Made by a program: the position numbers and the translations under genes. 38,917 nt of DNA from Pirellulales bacterium (GTDB lineage Bacteria > Planctomycetota > Planctomycetia > Pirellulales > JADZDJ01), in the NCBI GenBank assembly GCA_020851115.1, contig JADZDJ010000299.1, forward strand, positions 1 through 38,917. Reading direction: 5' to 3'. A model generated the notes under the pieces. That model was not told where the DNA came from. It worked only from the letters and a program-made list of their open reading frames with translations, and made no database searches. Positions 17,352 to 25,043 of the stretch are shown piece by piece; position 1 is the first letter of the stretch; every line of letters begins with the position of its first letter.

Positions 17352-18368
17352 TCATCGAGTCCACTCGGCAGCTTCCCGCGCCCAGTAAGAAATGATCATC
17401 GACGCTCCTGCGCGTCGAATCGCCGTCAGCATTTCCAGGGCCACAGCCTTTTCATCGAGCCAGCCGTTGGCTGCCGCGGCTTTCGCCATGCTGAATTCGC
17501 CGGACACATTGTACGCGGCGAGCGGCACGCCGGGGAACCGCTCGCGCGCGGCATGAATCACGTCAAGATAGGCCAGCGCCGGCTTGACCATGACAAGATC
17601 CGCGCCTTCGGCCAGGTCAAGCTCGATTTCGCGCAGCGCTTGCCCGATACCCGCGGCAGGATCCATTTGATAACCTCGGCGGTCGCCGAACGCCGGCGCA
17701 CTTTCGGCGGCATCGCGGAATGGACCATAAAATGCGCTGGCGAACTTGGCGGCATAGCTCATGATTGGCACGTGAACGAATCCGGCCGCGTCGAGTCCAC
17801 GCCGGATGGCGCCGACCATCCCGTCCATCATGCCGCTGGGGGCGACAAGATCAGCGCCGGCCCTGGCATGGCTGGCCGCTTGCTTGGCGAGCAATTCGAG
17901 CGTCGCATCGTTATCGACATCCAACCGACCCGTTTTTTCATTCAATACGCCGCAGTGGCCGTGATCGGTGTACTCGCAAAAACACACATCGGTCATGGTG
18001 AGCAGGCTGGGAGCGGCCGATTTAACGGTTCGAATTGCCTGCTGCACAATGCCGTCGTCGCGATAGGAATCGGTTCCCGTGGCGTCTTTCTCTGCCGGAA
18101 TGCCGAAGAGCAATACGCCCCCTAAGCCGAGATCGGCCAGCGAGCGAATTTCGTCGGCCAACCGATCGGGCGACCACTGAAAATGCCCCGGCATCGATCC
18201 GATGGCTTGCTTGATGTTCTTCCCCGCGCGCACAAACAGCGGCAACACCAAGTTTGCCGGCGAGACTCGAACCTCGCGCACCAGTTCGCGCACGAGTGGA
18301 TGATGGCGCAGGCGACGAAGCCGCGTCGCCGGAAAACTGCTTGGTGACGACCGATCGTATTGGTCCAT
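17352..18368 (-). CDS. hemB: Porphobilinogen synthase (delta-aminolevulinate dehydratase)
   Basis: Enzyme of 338 residues that condenses two 5-aminolevulinate molecules to porphobilinogen. The Cys-rich metal site 'CFCEYTDHGHCG' (about residues 128-139) has the three Cys residues of the zinc-dependent type. The two active-site Lys residues lie in 'MSYAAKFASAFYGPFR' (about residue 207) and 'VMVKPALAY' (about residue 260). The start at 18368 gives the expected N-terminus 'RLRRLRHHPLVRELVRE' and is preceded by a purine-rich GAGAAGA. The gene begins 24 bases after the stop of the upstream protein kinase on the same strand, and hemL follows, so kinase-hemB-hemL may form one transcript. Confidence 0.96.
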   Translation of the reverse strand: MDQYDRSSPSSFPATRLRRLRHHPLVRELVREVRVSPANLVLPLFVRAGKNIKQAIGSMPGHFQWSPDRLADEIRSLADLGLGGVLLFGIPAEKDATGTDSYRDDGIVQQAIRTVKSAAPSLLTMTDVCFCEYTDHGHCGVLNEKTGRLDVDNDATLELLAKQAASHARAGADLVAPSGMMDGMVGAIRRGLDAAGFVHVPIMSYAAKFASAFYGPFRDAAESAPAFGDRRGYQMDPAAGIGQALREIELDLAEGADLVMVKPALAYLDVIHAARERFPGVPLAAYNVSGEFSMAKAAAANGWLDEKAVALEMLTAIRRAGASMIISYWAREAAEWTR

Positions 18369-18392
18369 GATGTCTTCTCGCTCACGTAAGCT

Positions 18393-20282
18393 TTATTCGC
18401 CAAGTGCGGCCTTGGCCTTCGCCACTTGGTCGGCCGCCCACGGCTTATCGCCGTAGAGTTTGATGATGCTCTGCCAGGCGGCCATTGCCTTTTTGGGCTC
18501 CGTGGCACGCAATTGTTCCGCTCGCCGCAATTGCTCCTCGACGAGTTGGCGGTATTGCGGCAACGTCCGATCGAGATTTGCGCGCAACTGCTTCAACTGC
18601 CGGCGCGCCATTTCAATCACTTGCGTGGTCGTCGCCGGCTCGTCTGAGCCCCCGAACAATTCGATAATGGCCGCGAGTTTTTCGGCCGCTCGCTCTGGTT
18701 CGGTTGTCTCTAAATTCGTCGCTTCCAAAAAATCGCGTTCAACCGGCGTCAATTCGGCGGCGCTTCCGAGAAATCGCAGCCTCAGGCGAAACCGCTGCTC
18801 CATTCGCAGTAGATCAATTTCATCCTCGTATCGCCGAACTGTCGCCGCACGTTCGTCGCGGGGAAATCGCGATAGAAAAACCTGCACCTGATCCGCCACG
18901 CCCAGCAGCGCATCAGCGTTGTCGCTCTCGGCCGCCGCTTCGATTTGCTGGAACAACGATGCTGCCGTTGGCGGGCGCATGAAATACCAACCGAGCGCCG
19001 CGAGGCCCGCGAGGCTGATCGCGAGCAGCGCGATTTGAAGGATGGCCGGCACATGCGAAGTTTCACGCTCCAATGCCGCGCGACGTTGTTCGTCTTCCTC
19101 CACCGTGACAAAGCGACTTTCGGCCACCGTGGCTCGGGCCGGTTCTTGCCATTGCAGTTCGCCATCGTCTCGCTGGGCAGCCAAGCCGGTTTTTCGCGTC
19201 GCCGCCGCACTCGGCGCGACCGACGGCGCGCGCGGCGAAACTGGCGTTGCAGGGCCGCGTGGGGCCACGGGAACGACAGAGGGCGTCGGTGCGTCCATGG
19301 TCGGGCTCGTTGGATCGATCGGCCCAACGACGACATTCGTCGATGCCAGGCGCGTTTGCGCCGGTAGATCTCTTGCGGCAGGACGCTCGCTGATCGTGCG
19401 ATTTGACTCTGAGACATTTTCCGGCGGCGGTATTTCCTCCGGGATCGGCCGACTACTGACGATCGACAATCCGTGTTCCATGGCCGCGAGCTGGCGGCTC
19501 AAAACCAACGCATTGGCGCCGCGCAGTTTCGGATCCTTGGCGAGCAAGCCGGCGATGAATTCTTGCAATTCGACCGGCACATGGGGAGCAAATCGCGACA
19601 GCGGAGGCGGCTCTTCAAAACGTTGCTTATGAAGCATCTCGCCGAGCGAACTGGTGCGAAACGGCGGCCGCCCAGCGAGCATCGTGAACATCACGCCGCC
19701 GAGGCTGTACAGATCGCTTTGCGGCGTCACGCGGTCGCCGCCGGCCTGTTCGGGGGACATGAATTCCGCCGTCCCCACCAAGCCCCCTTCCATCGTCAGC
19801 CGCGTGTTGCCGAACAGCCTTGCAATGCCGAAATCGGTCAATTTCACTTCGCCGTCCGCGGCGATCAAGATATTTGCCGGCTTGATGTCGCGATGCACCA
19901 CGCCGTTGTCGTGGGCATGGCGCAATGCCTTCAGCAGATGAATGCCGTGGCGCACGACTTCCTGCCAAGTATATTTCTTGCCGCCTTGAATTTCTTCTTC
20001 GACGCTGCGGCCCTTGACCAACTCCATCGCGTAATAGAGATAGCCCTCTTGCTCGCCGAAACCGTACATGCGAACGATGTTCGGATGACGCAGCTTCTTG
20101 AGCGTCTCGATTTCAATCTCGAACCGCTCGCGGAAAGCATGATCGTCGGCCAAATGAGGGTTTAGAACCTTGATCGCCGCCGTCTCGCCAGTCTCGGAAT
20201 TCACGCCTTCAAACACGGCTCCCATGCCTCCGCGGCCGATGCGTTTGCCGATTTTGTACGGTCCAAGTTGTTCGAAGTGCAT
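18393..20282 (-). CDS. Transmembrane serine/threonine protein kinase
   Basis: Protein of 629 residues of the Hanks-type (PknB-like) family. The kinase domain starts at residue 9, with glycine loop GRGGMGAVFEG (16-26), Lys38, catalytic loop HRDIKPAN (130-137, Asp132) and DFG (Asp150); all catalytic residues are present. It ends near residue 280. A Pro/Ala/Thr-rich linker (about 290-400), one membrane helix near residues 412-435 ('ILQIALLAISLAGLAALGWYF') and about 190 residues of Glu/Arg-rich helical, coiled-coil or TPR-like sequence outside the membrane follow. There are no PASTA repeats. The start at 20282 puts the kinase domain at the N-terminus; the frame is open to 20468 without similarity. 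It ends 24 bases before hemB, so the two may share a promoter. Confidence 0.93.
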   Translation of the reverse strand: MHFEQLGPYKIGKRIGRGGMGAVFEGVNSETGETAAIKVLNPHLADDHAFRERFEIEIETLKKLRHPNIVRMYGFGEQEGYLYYAMELVKGRSVEEEIQGGKKYTWQEVVRHGIHLLKALRHAHDNGVVHRDIKPANILIAADGEVKLTDFGIARLFGNTRLTMEGGLVGTAEFMSPEQAGGDRVTPQSDLYSLGGVMFTMLAGRPPFRTSSLGEMLHKQRFEEPPPLSRFAPHVPVELQEFIAGLLAKDPKLRGANALVLSRQLAAMEHGLSIVSSRPIPEEIPPPENVSESNRTISERPAARDLPAQTRLASTNVVVGPIDPTSPTMDAPTPSVVPVAPRGPATPVSPRAPSVAPSAAATRKTGLAAQRDDGELQWQEPARATVAESRFVTVEEDEQRRAALERETSHVPAILQIALLAISLAGLAALGWYFMRPPTAASLFQQIEAAAESDNADALLGVADQVQVFLSRFPRDERAATVRRYEDEIDLLRMEQRFRLRLRFLGSAAELTPVERDFLEATNLETTEPERAAEKLAAIIELFGGSDEPATTTQVIEMARRQLKQLRANLDRTLPQYRQLVEEQLRRAEQLRATEPKKAMAAWQSIIKLYGDKPWAADQVAKAKAALGE

Positions 20283-20434
20283 GGCGGCCGAGTGGATGAG
20301 AATCCTATTCGCTTTAATCCTATTGTACCCGGCTGCCAGTATGGTCGGGAGTGCGGCCGAGGGCGAATGCCGAGACGACAGGGCCAAGGAGTGACTCGAC
20401 AGAACGGGACGTTTTGCCCATACCTGTAAAAATG

Positions 20435-20483
20435 CTCGATGCTGGATGTTCGATGTTTGTGACATCAAACATCCAGCATCGAG
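20435..20483. repeat. Long hairpin, 22-bp stem, REP- or MITE-like
   Basis: The arms CTCGATGCTGGATGTT (20435-20450) and AACATCCAGCATCGAG (20468-20483) are perfectly complementary over 16 bases. After one C/A mismatch the stem continues for five more pairs (GATGT with ACATC), leaving a 5-base loop TTGTG. There is no T run on either side, so it is not a simple intrinsic terminator. The size and symmetry suit a REP element or a small palindromic mobile element in a non-coding gap. Confidence 0.7.
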
Positions 20484-20820
20484 GAACCGCCATCCGCCCA
20501 GGTGCCGTATGGGGCATTTTCCAAGGGCACGACGGTTTGGCGTGATGTTCCACGCCGGCTATATTAGGTTCAAAGCACGACCCGATGGCGTTGTGCCGCT
20601 CGGGGACGAGCACCATGCAGGCTCGAACCTCGTTTTGCCCGCCGTTGTGGCCCTCGAGCATCCAGCCGCGGCGTTTGGCAATGGGATGGAGAATCCGATT
20701 TGGGAGGCGGTCGAGGTAGCAGAAAACTGCCGATAGACGTTATTGGCTTGAGGGGACTCGCTGATGGTCCCGGGATCGCCCTCGAACGTGAATCAGCGGC
20801 AATTTAATGTTGCAAAATCG

Positions 20821-20826
20821 AGGAGG
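20821..20826 (+). promoter_or_regulatory. Consensus ribosome-binding site fixing the amidase start
   Basis: AGGAGG lies six bases before ATG 20833. It fixes the start of the nitrilase-family gene there, although the frame is open back to 20764. Confidence 0.9.
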
Positions 20827-20832
20827 ATCTCA

Positions 20833-21702
20833 ATGACACGCATCGTCCGCGGCGGGCTCATTCAGGCCACGCTCAGTGAGCCAGGCACTAGCCCGCCGGC
20901 GAAAATTAAGCGGTCAATGATTGATAAACACGTGGCGATGATCGCCACAGCCGCCGACCGCGGAGCGCAAGTTGTTTGCCTACAAGAACTGTTCTACGGG
21001 CCATACTTCTGCGCCGAGCAGCAGACCAAATGGTACGACTTGACGGAACGAATTCCCGACGGGCCGACGACCAAGCTGATGTGCGAGCTGGCGAAGCGGC
21101 ACGGCCTCGTGCTCGTTGTGCCGATCTACGAGGAGGAGATGTCGGGCGTCTATTACAATACGGCCTCGGTCATCGATGCCGACGGCACATATCTCGGCAA
21201 GTTCCGCAAAGTGCATCTTCCGCAGGTGAATCCTGGGTTTTGGGAAAAGTTCTACTTCCGCCCCGGCAATCTCGGCTATCCGGTGTTCGACACGCGGATC
21301 GGCAAAGTAGCAGTATACATCTGCTACGACAGGCATTTTCCCGAAGGTGCCCGCTGCCTGGGCCTCCATGGCGCGGAGATCGTCTTTAACCCGTCGGCCA
21401 CCGTGGCGGGCCTCTCTGAATATCTCTGGAAACTCGAACAACCCGCCCACGCCGCCGCCAACGGCTACTGGGTGGGCGCGATCAACCGCCCCGGCTGGGA
21501 AGAACCCTGGCGGATTGGCGAATTTTACGGCCAGAGCTACTTCTGTAATCCCCGCGGGCAAATTGTCGCGGAAGCCGGCCGCGATAAGGACGAAATCGTG
21601 GTGGCCGATCTCGATTTCGATTTGATTCGTGAAGTGCGCAACGTCTGGCAGTTTTATCGAGATCGAAGGCCGGAGACATATGGGGCGATTGTGACGCCCT
21701 GA
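20833..21702 (+). CDS. Nitrilase-superfamily amidase (beta-ureidopropionase-like)
   Basis: Carbon-nitrogen hydrolase of 289 residues. The Glu-Lys-Cys triad is complete: Glu52 in 'CLQELFYG', Lys126 in 'FRKVHLPQ' and Cys164 in 'VYICYDRHFPEGAR'. The segments 'GLHGAEIVFNPSATVAGLSEYLW' (key residues GAEIVFNPSAT) and 'AANGYWVGAINRPG' are typical of N-carbamoyl-amino acid amidohydrolases such as beta-ureidopropionase and N-carbamoylputrescine amidase. The reaction is therefore probably cleavage of an N-carbamoyl compound to amine, CO2 and ammonia, in pyrimidine or polyamine breakdown. The exact substrate cannot be fixed, and no partner gene of either pathway is in the window. The start follows a perfect AGGAGG. 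No signal peptide is seen. Confidence 0.9.
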   Translation: MTRIVRGGLIQATLSEPGTSPPAKIKRSMIDKHVAMIATAADRGAQVVCLQELFYGPYFCAEQQTKWYDLTERIPDGPTTKLMCELAKRHGLVLVVPIYEEEMSGVYYNTASVIDADGTYLGKFRKVHLPQVNPGFWEKFYFRPGNLGYPVFDTRIGKVAVYICYDRHFPEGARCLGLHGAEIVFNPSATVAGLSEYLWKLEQPAHAAANGYWVGAINRPGWEEPWRIGEFYGQSYFCNPRGQIVAEAGRDKDEIVVADLDFDLIREVRNVWQFYRDRRPETYGAIVTP

Positions 21703-21917
21703 TTCGATGGCCGATCTCGGTGGCGTTGAATTCCAGCCGTTTGATTGCCTCGGATCGATAAGCCGGAAATGTGCGACCTGAATTTTCGTCGAGTCGAGGG
21801 TGGTTGGAAAGGCCTGGCCGACCGCGGCAACGCCTTATGCGCCAAATGGGCAACCAATTCCGTATTGAGCATTCGCTCCAAGAGCGACTTCAGCATCAGC
21901 AGCGTCAGCTCCGTCAA
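21654..21917 (-). pseudogene. IS256-like transposase N-terminal remnant
   Basis: The minus-strand frame begins 'LTLLMLKSLLERMLNTELVA' and continues 'HLAHK'. This resembles the segment of IS256-family transposases just before the HLGY motif. After about 25 residues the likeness is lost, and the frame runs into the 3' end of the amidase gene on the other strand. If the match is right it is a short decayed piece with no catalytic residues. The match rests on pattern memory over a short stretch. Confidence 0.35.
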
Positions 21918-22350
21918 ATCCTGGGCCGTTCAATGTGGATTGGCAAGCTCGCCAACAATCGCTTCGGCTCGTCGCTGGAACGCCGCATCCTTGCGACAGT
22001 CTCCTAATAGAGAGAAGGAGAGCTACCATTTCCTGTCTGGCAAGATTTCGTATCGGTTCGCCAGCCCGGATTCAAAAGAGCCAACTTTTTGCTGCAGCGG
22101 CAGCAATATCCCCGTGTTTACAAACTCCAAAGCTCATCGCTCGGCAGAAATCGCCCGGAAATAGCTGAAAAAACTTCCCATTTCGCCTAATTTAATCCTT
22201 GCATTTTCGGCAATCTGGGTGGAGAATGTTTCCAGCAGGGGGAGTACCGACTGACGAATGAGACGCTGTTTTCGGGCGTTACCTCCTTTTCCTGGGAAGG
22301 CTTGTTTTGAGTTTCAAATGCCGAGATTTTTCTCCAAAGAAGTTTCTACC
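21703..22350. other. Intergenic region with a transposase remnant
   Basis: A 648-base gap. Its left part carries a weak IS256-like N-terminal fragment on the minus strand (listed separately). Nothing else is recognised before the CHRD gene apart from broken open frames. Confidence 0.5.
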
Positions 22351-22947
22351 ATGATTCGTCGATTTCGCTTGGTGGCGCTGACGTTCGGGATGTTGAGCGT
22401 GGCAGCCGTTTCCAACGCAGCGCTGATCAACTACTACGCCGATCTTAAGGGCTTGAATGAGTTTCCGCCAAATGCATCGCCGGGCACTGGAACGGCGCTG
22501 GTCCAATACGACAATGTCGCGCATACAATGCATGTCCAAGCGCTTTTTTTTGGATTGACTGGAACAACCACAGCCGCTCATATCCACTCGCCGATTCCGG
22601 CTCCGCCAGCGAACCCGCTGGCCGGGGTTGCTACTCAGGTGCCGTCGTTCGCCGGATTTCCACTCGGTGTTAACAGTGGATTCTTCGACAATACTTTTGA
22701 TCTCACTCTCGCCTCGTCATGGAACCCATCGTACATCGCAAACAACGGGGGAACGCCGGGAACGGCCGAAACCGCATTCTTCAGTCAAGTTTCGGCAGGG
22801 AAAGCGTATCTCAACATCCACACCACGACATTTCCGGGTGGTGAGATTCGCGGGTTCTTTGTGCCAGAACCCAGCGCGATCGCCCTTATCGGTGCCGGCA
22901 TTGTCGGTTTGATCGTCTGCCGGCGAGCTTCGCGATGTAAATTGTAG
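22351..22947 (+). CDS. CHRD-domain protein with PEP-CTERM sorting signal
   Basis: Exported protein of 198 residues. A signal peptide occupies about residues 1-25 ('MIRRFRLVALTFGMLSVAAV', cleavage near 'SNA-AL'). A CHRD domain follows, shown by 'NEFPPNASPGTGTALVQYD', 'GTTTAAHIHSP' with its His pair, and 'AYLNIHTTTFPGGEIRGFF'. The C-terminus is a PEP-CTERM signal: 'VPEPSAIALIGAGIVGLIV' (Pro-Glu-Pro, a hydrophobic helix) and a basic tail 'CRRASRCKL'. PEP-CTERM proteins are processed by an exosortase and released to the surface or matrix; CHRD domains are of uncertain function. ATG 22351 places the signal peptide at the N-terminus; the frame is open to 22258. Its stop lies only a few bases from an IS30 remnant. 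Confidence 0.9.
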   Translation: MIRRFRLVALTFGMLSVAAVSNAALINYYADLKGLNEFPPNASPGTGTALVQYDNVAHTMHVQALFFGLTGTTTAAHIHSPIPAPPANPLAGVATQVPSFAGFPLGVNSGFFDNTFDLTLASSWNPSYIANNGGTPGTAETAFFSQVSAGKAYLNIHTTTFPGGEIRGFFVPEPSAIALIGAGIVGLIVCRRASRCKL

Positions 22948-22951
22948 TAGG

Positions 22952-22976
22952 CGCCGCAAATTGGCGCTCACTTGAG
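22952..22976. repeat. Possible left terminal repeat of the IS30 remnant
   Basis: This stretch, containing CCGCAAATTG and CTCACTTGAG, resembles in inverted orientation the sequence at 23559-23580 (CGTCGCAACT and CTCACTTGGG), with a short gap and mismatches. The two flank the IS30-like transposase remnant as terminal inverted repeats would. The match is imperfect and tentative. Confidence 0.35.
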
Positions 22977-22988
22977 CATGTGGCGTTA

Positions 22989-23539
22989 TCAAACTCCAAA
23001 TGCAACAAGTTTCTTGGGGAGTATTTCGCTTGGAGTTTGGTAACCGAGGCTTTTCCTGGGGCGTTCGTTGAGTACTTTTTCGGCACAGGCCAACTGGCGA
23101 TGACTGATCCGTGCGAAATTGGTGCTTTTCGAATGAACTGCCGCAGTAGTCCGTGGGTGTTTTAGGCCGCGCTGCTAGATGGCGAAGGACTGGGCGAAAT
23201 AAACGTCCAAACCCAACTGCTCGATCATCCGTCCATGCTTCGTGAGTTCCTTGCCGTTGTCGAGCGTCATCGCACGCCGCAAACCCTTCGGCAGGCCGCG
23301 AAGGCCGCGGAAAGCAACCCGTAGCGCCGGAATCGACTTCAGGTACTCCGTCTTGCGAACCTGCAAGGATTGAGATGGACGTTCGACCATCGTGACCAAG
23401 CCGCTGCGCCGGCCGGGACTGACCACGGTGTCCCCCTCTTACTCTCCGTAGCGGCGTTTTGCGGCCACGGCCTTGGGTCGCCCTTCCATGCGAAAGCAGT
23501 TCGGGATTCTCGCTCACCAAACGTAAAATGCTTCGCCAT
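22989..23539 (-). pseudogene. IS30-family transposase, degraded
   Basis: Pieces of an IS30 transposase occur in order on the minus strand. The start 'MAKHFTFGERE' is at 23539. 'KRRYGE' is followed directly by a stop and then 'EGDTVVSPGRRSGLVTMVER'. 'RRAMTLDNGKELTKHGRMIE' with 'LGLDVYFAQSFAI' follows, with the catalytic Asp in TLDNGKE. A TAG then stands where Trp of 'WQRG' is expected, and after further small deletions the frame resumes as 'STNFARISHRQLACAEKVLN' and 'ERPRKSLGYQTPSEILPKKL', ending at 22989. The gene has lost its helix-turn-helix region, has stops and frameshifts, and is about half normal length. It cannot encode an active enzyme. Confidence 0.85.
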
Positions 23540-23558
23540 CGCTGGGCCTCCGTGCTAA

Positions 23559-23580
23559 CCCAAGTGAGAGAGTTGCGACG
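23559..23580. repeat. Possible right terminal repeat of the IS30 remnant
   Basis: Read on the minus strand this is CGTCGCAACT followed by CTCTCACTTGGG, a partial match to 22952-22976 in the opposite orientation. It lies about 20 bases outside the transposase start, where a terminal inverted repeat would be expected. Confidence 0.35.
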
Positions 23581-23749
23581 TTCGCGAAAGGACCTAGGTG
23601 TAGTTTAGGGGTGTTGATTTCACTACATTTGGAGATTGTCGAGCCGGCGAAGCCGGCGCGGGAGCGTGAGGCCGAGACACTGGAATAGCACTGTTTGTGC
23701 TCGGTCGGACTCCGTCTCGCATCGCTACGTGATTTTCCGCTTCGTGCCG

Positions 23750-24032
23750 GCGAATACTGCTGAGCTTGACCAGAACAGGTTTATCGTCGAGTGACTGATT
23801 GCGACGAGGCGGATCGAACAGCGTGAGTTGCGGCCGTTGGCTCTTGGCCTCGCCGTCCGCATATGAACCGAGCTTCGTCCAGCCGTCTTGTTCGCCATCG
23901 GTCAATTCTCAATTCGGCAAGGTACGCCACGACACGCTGCCGCGATCCTTTCGTGGTGCGATAGGATTCAACGAGCGTCCAAGAGGAATGTGGATTTTCA
24001 TTTTTCTGCCGCTCGAAGCGCCTGAGAAACAT
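23750..24032 (-). pseudogene. IS1634/IS4-like transposase, N-terminal fragment with frameshift
   Basis: The minus-strand frame opens with 'MFLRRFERQKNENPHSSWTL' then 'VESYRTTKGSRQRVVAYLAEL', typical of the N-terminus of large DDE transposases of this type (MFxRR...YxxLVESYRT...RQRVVAYLGEL). After a frameshift near 23905 the sequence continues in another frame as 'DGEQDGWTKLGSYADGEAKS' and 'PVLVKLSSIR'. Similarity stops near 23750. No catalytic domain remains. It lies immediately beside the IS30 remnant in the same orientation. Confidence 0.7.
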
Positions 24033-24329
24033 GAACGATCCCTCACTCGCACTTGCCCTCCGCGAATAAGAATCGCACAGTTATGATTGCAGTCAAGAAA
24101 GTAGGTTTCACGACTGCACCCTTTGTCGACGGGCGGACCATCGCCATTGGAGTTGCGTCGGTTCCTCTCAGAAAATTAACAAAACCGTTCTCGAACTATC
24201 CAACTTGGGATTGTTGCCGCTAGCCCTGAGTAGTTTGTCGAGTTCGGCACTGTTGACGTCCAGGCTCTCGGCGGCTTGAAAGAAGGCTTCACCGAATGCT
24301 CATGCTAAATGCGGCTTCGGTCAGTAAAA
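24033..24329. other. Intergenic region, nothing firm
   Basis: About 297 bases between transposase remnants and the SUMF1-like gene. On the minus strand a short frame reads 'FGEAFFQAAESLDVNSAELD', which looks protein-like but lacks any start codon, so it may be another gene remnant. Confidence 0.4.
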
Positions 24330-25040
24330 CTAGTCATCTGCCGCAACACGGAAGCCGATGCAATGGTGGCGCAAATCGGGTGGATCATCATGGCGATAAG
24401 CGATGTAGAGATTCAGCCGATCTGAAGTCAAGAATGACCCGCCACGAAGGATACGGTTCAGTTCCGGCGGTTTGCCGGTAGGAACGTTCTTCGCTTTCGA
24501 TAGCGTCGCCACGTCATTGAATCGCTCTTCGCACCATTCCCAGGCGTTGCCGATGACGTCGTAGAGGCCGTATCCATTGGGCGAAAAAGAACCCACCGGC
24601 TTCGTCGCTGCCTGCTGATTGAACCAAGCGTGTTCCAGCGATAAGTCGTTTCCCCACGGGAAACAAGTTCCCTGGCTGCCGCCGCGTGCCGCGTATTCCC
24701 ACTCGGAGTCCCGCGGCAAGCGATAGCGCCGTCCCAAGCGATCGCTCAGCCATTGACAGTATGCAACAGCATCCTCCCAACTAATGCCGACTACTGGCTG
24801 CCGGTCGGCATCGAAGTCGGCACGATCGATGTGGCTTGGCCGAGCAGCGCCAGAGTCGACCAAATACGCACGGAATTCCGCGTTGGTCACCAGGTATTTT
24901 CCGATCCAAAACGATGCGACGCGAACGACCGTTCCGTTTGACCAGGGATTAGCCAGCTTATTCTCCAGCGGACAAGCGGGAACGCCCATCGTGAGTTCGC
25001 CGGCCGGAATTTTGACCAACTCGAGTTCGATCGATTGCAT
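24330..25040 (-). CDS. SUMF1/FGE-like domain protein without catalytic Cys pair
   Basis: Protein of 236 residues with the formylglycine-generating enzyme-like fold. Visible landmarks are 'LVKIPAGELTMG', 'VASFWIGKYLVTNAEFRAYL', 'PVVGISWEDAVAYCQWLSDR', 'YRLPRDSEWEYAARGG', 'NGYGLYDVIGNAWEWCEERF' and 'ILRGGSFLTSDRLNLYIAYR'. True FGE enzymes carry two Cys residues just after RGGSF/W (SFxCxxxYCxRYR). Here those positions are Thr/Ser and Leu/Tyr, so sulfatase maturation is unlikely; the domain is probably a binding or regulatory C-type-lectin-like module. It starts three bases after the stop of the Gfo/Idh gene, which makes co-transcription and a joint role likely. There is no signal peptide. Confidence 0.88.
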   Translation of the reverse strand: MQSIELELVKIPAGELTMGVPACPLENKLANPWSNGTVVRVASFWIGKYLVTNAEFRAYLVDSGAARPSHIDRADFDADRQPVVGISWEDAVAYCQWLSDRLGRRYRLPRDSEWEYAARGGSQGTCFPWGNDLSLEHAWFNQQAATKPVGSFSPNGYGLYDVIGNAWEWCEERFNDVATLSKAKNVPTGKPPELNRILRGGSFLTSDRLNLYIAYRHDDPPDLRHHCIGFRVAADD

Positions 25041-25043
25041 AAC

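Larger units (their letters stand above)
20283..20832. other. Divergent intergenic region with a long hairpin
   Basis: A 550-base gap between the kinase (minus) and the amidase (plus), so both promoters should lie here. It contains a long near-perfect hairpin, listed separately. No convincing sigma-70 promoter or further gene was seen. Confidence 0.5.

Noticed and set aside
20283-20468. N-terminal extension of the kinase to 20468
   Set aside because: The extra frame reads through the hairpin and has no similarity; the kinase domain begins right after ATG 20282.
23640-23665. GCCGGCGAAGCCGGC repeat
   Set aside because: A short GC palindrome repeated twice in a GC-rich region; no array or T run, so neither CRISPR nor terminator.
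24170-24310. Minus-strand protein-like segment 'FGEAFFQAAESLDVNSAELD'
   Set aside because: No start codon and a stop close on the 5' side; at most a gene remnant.
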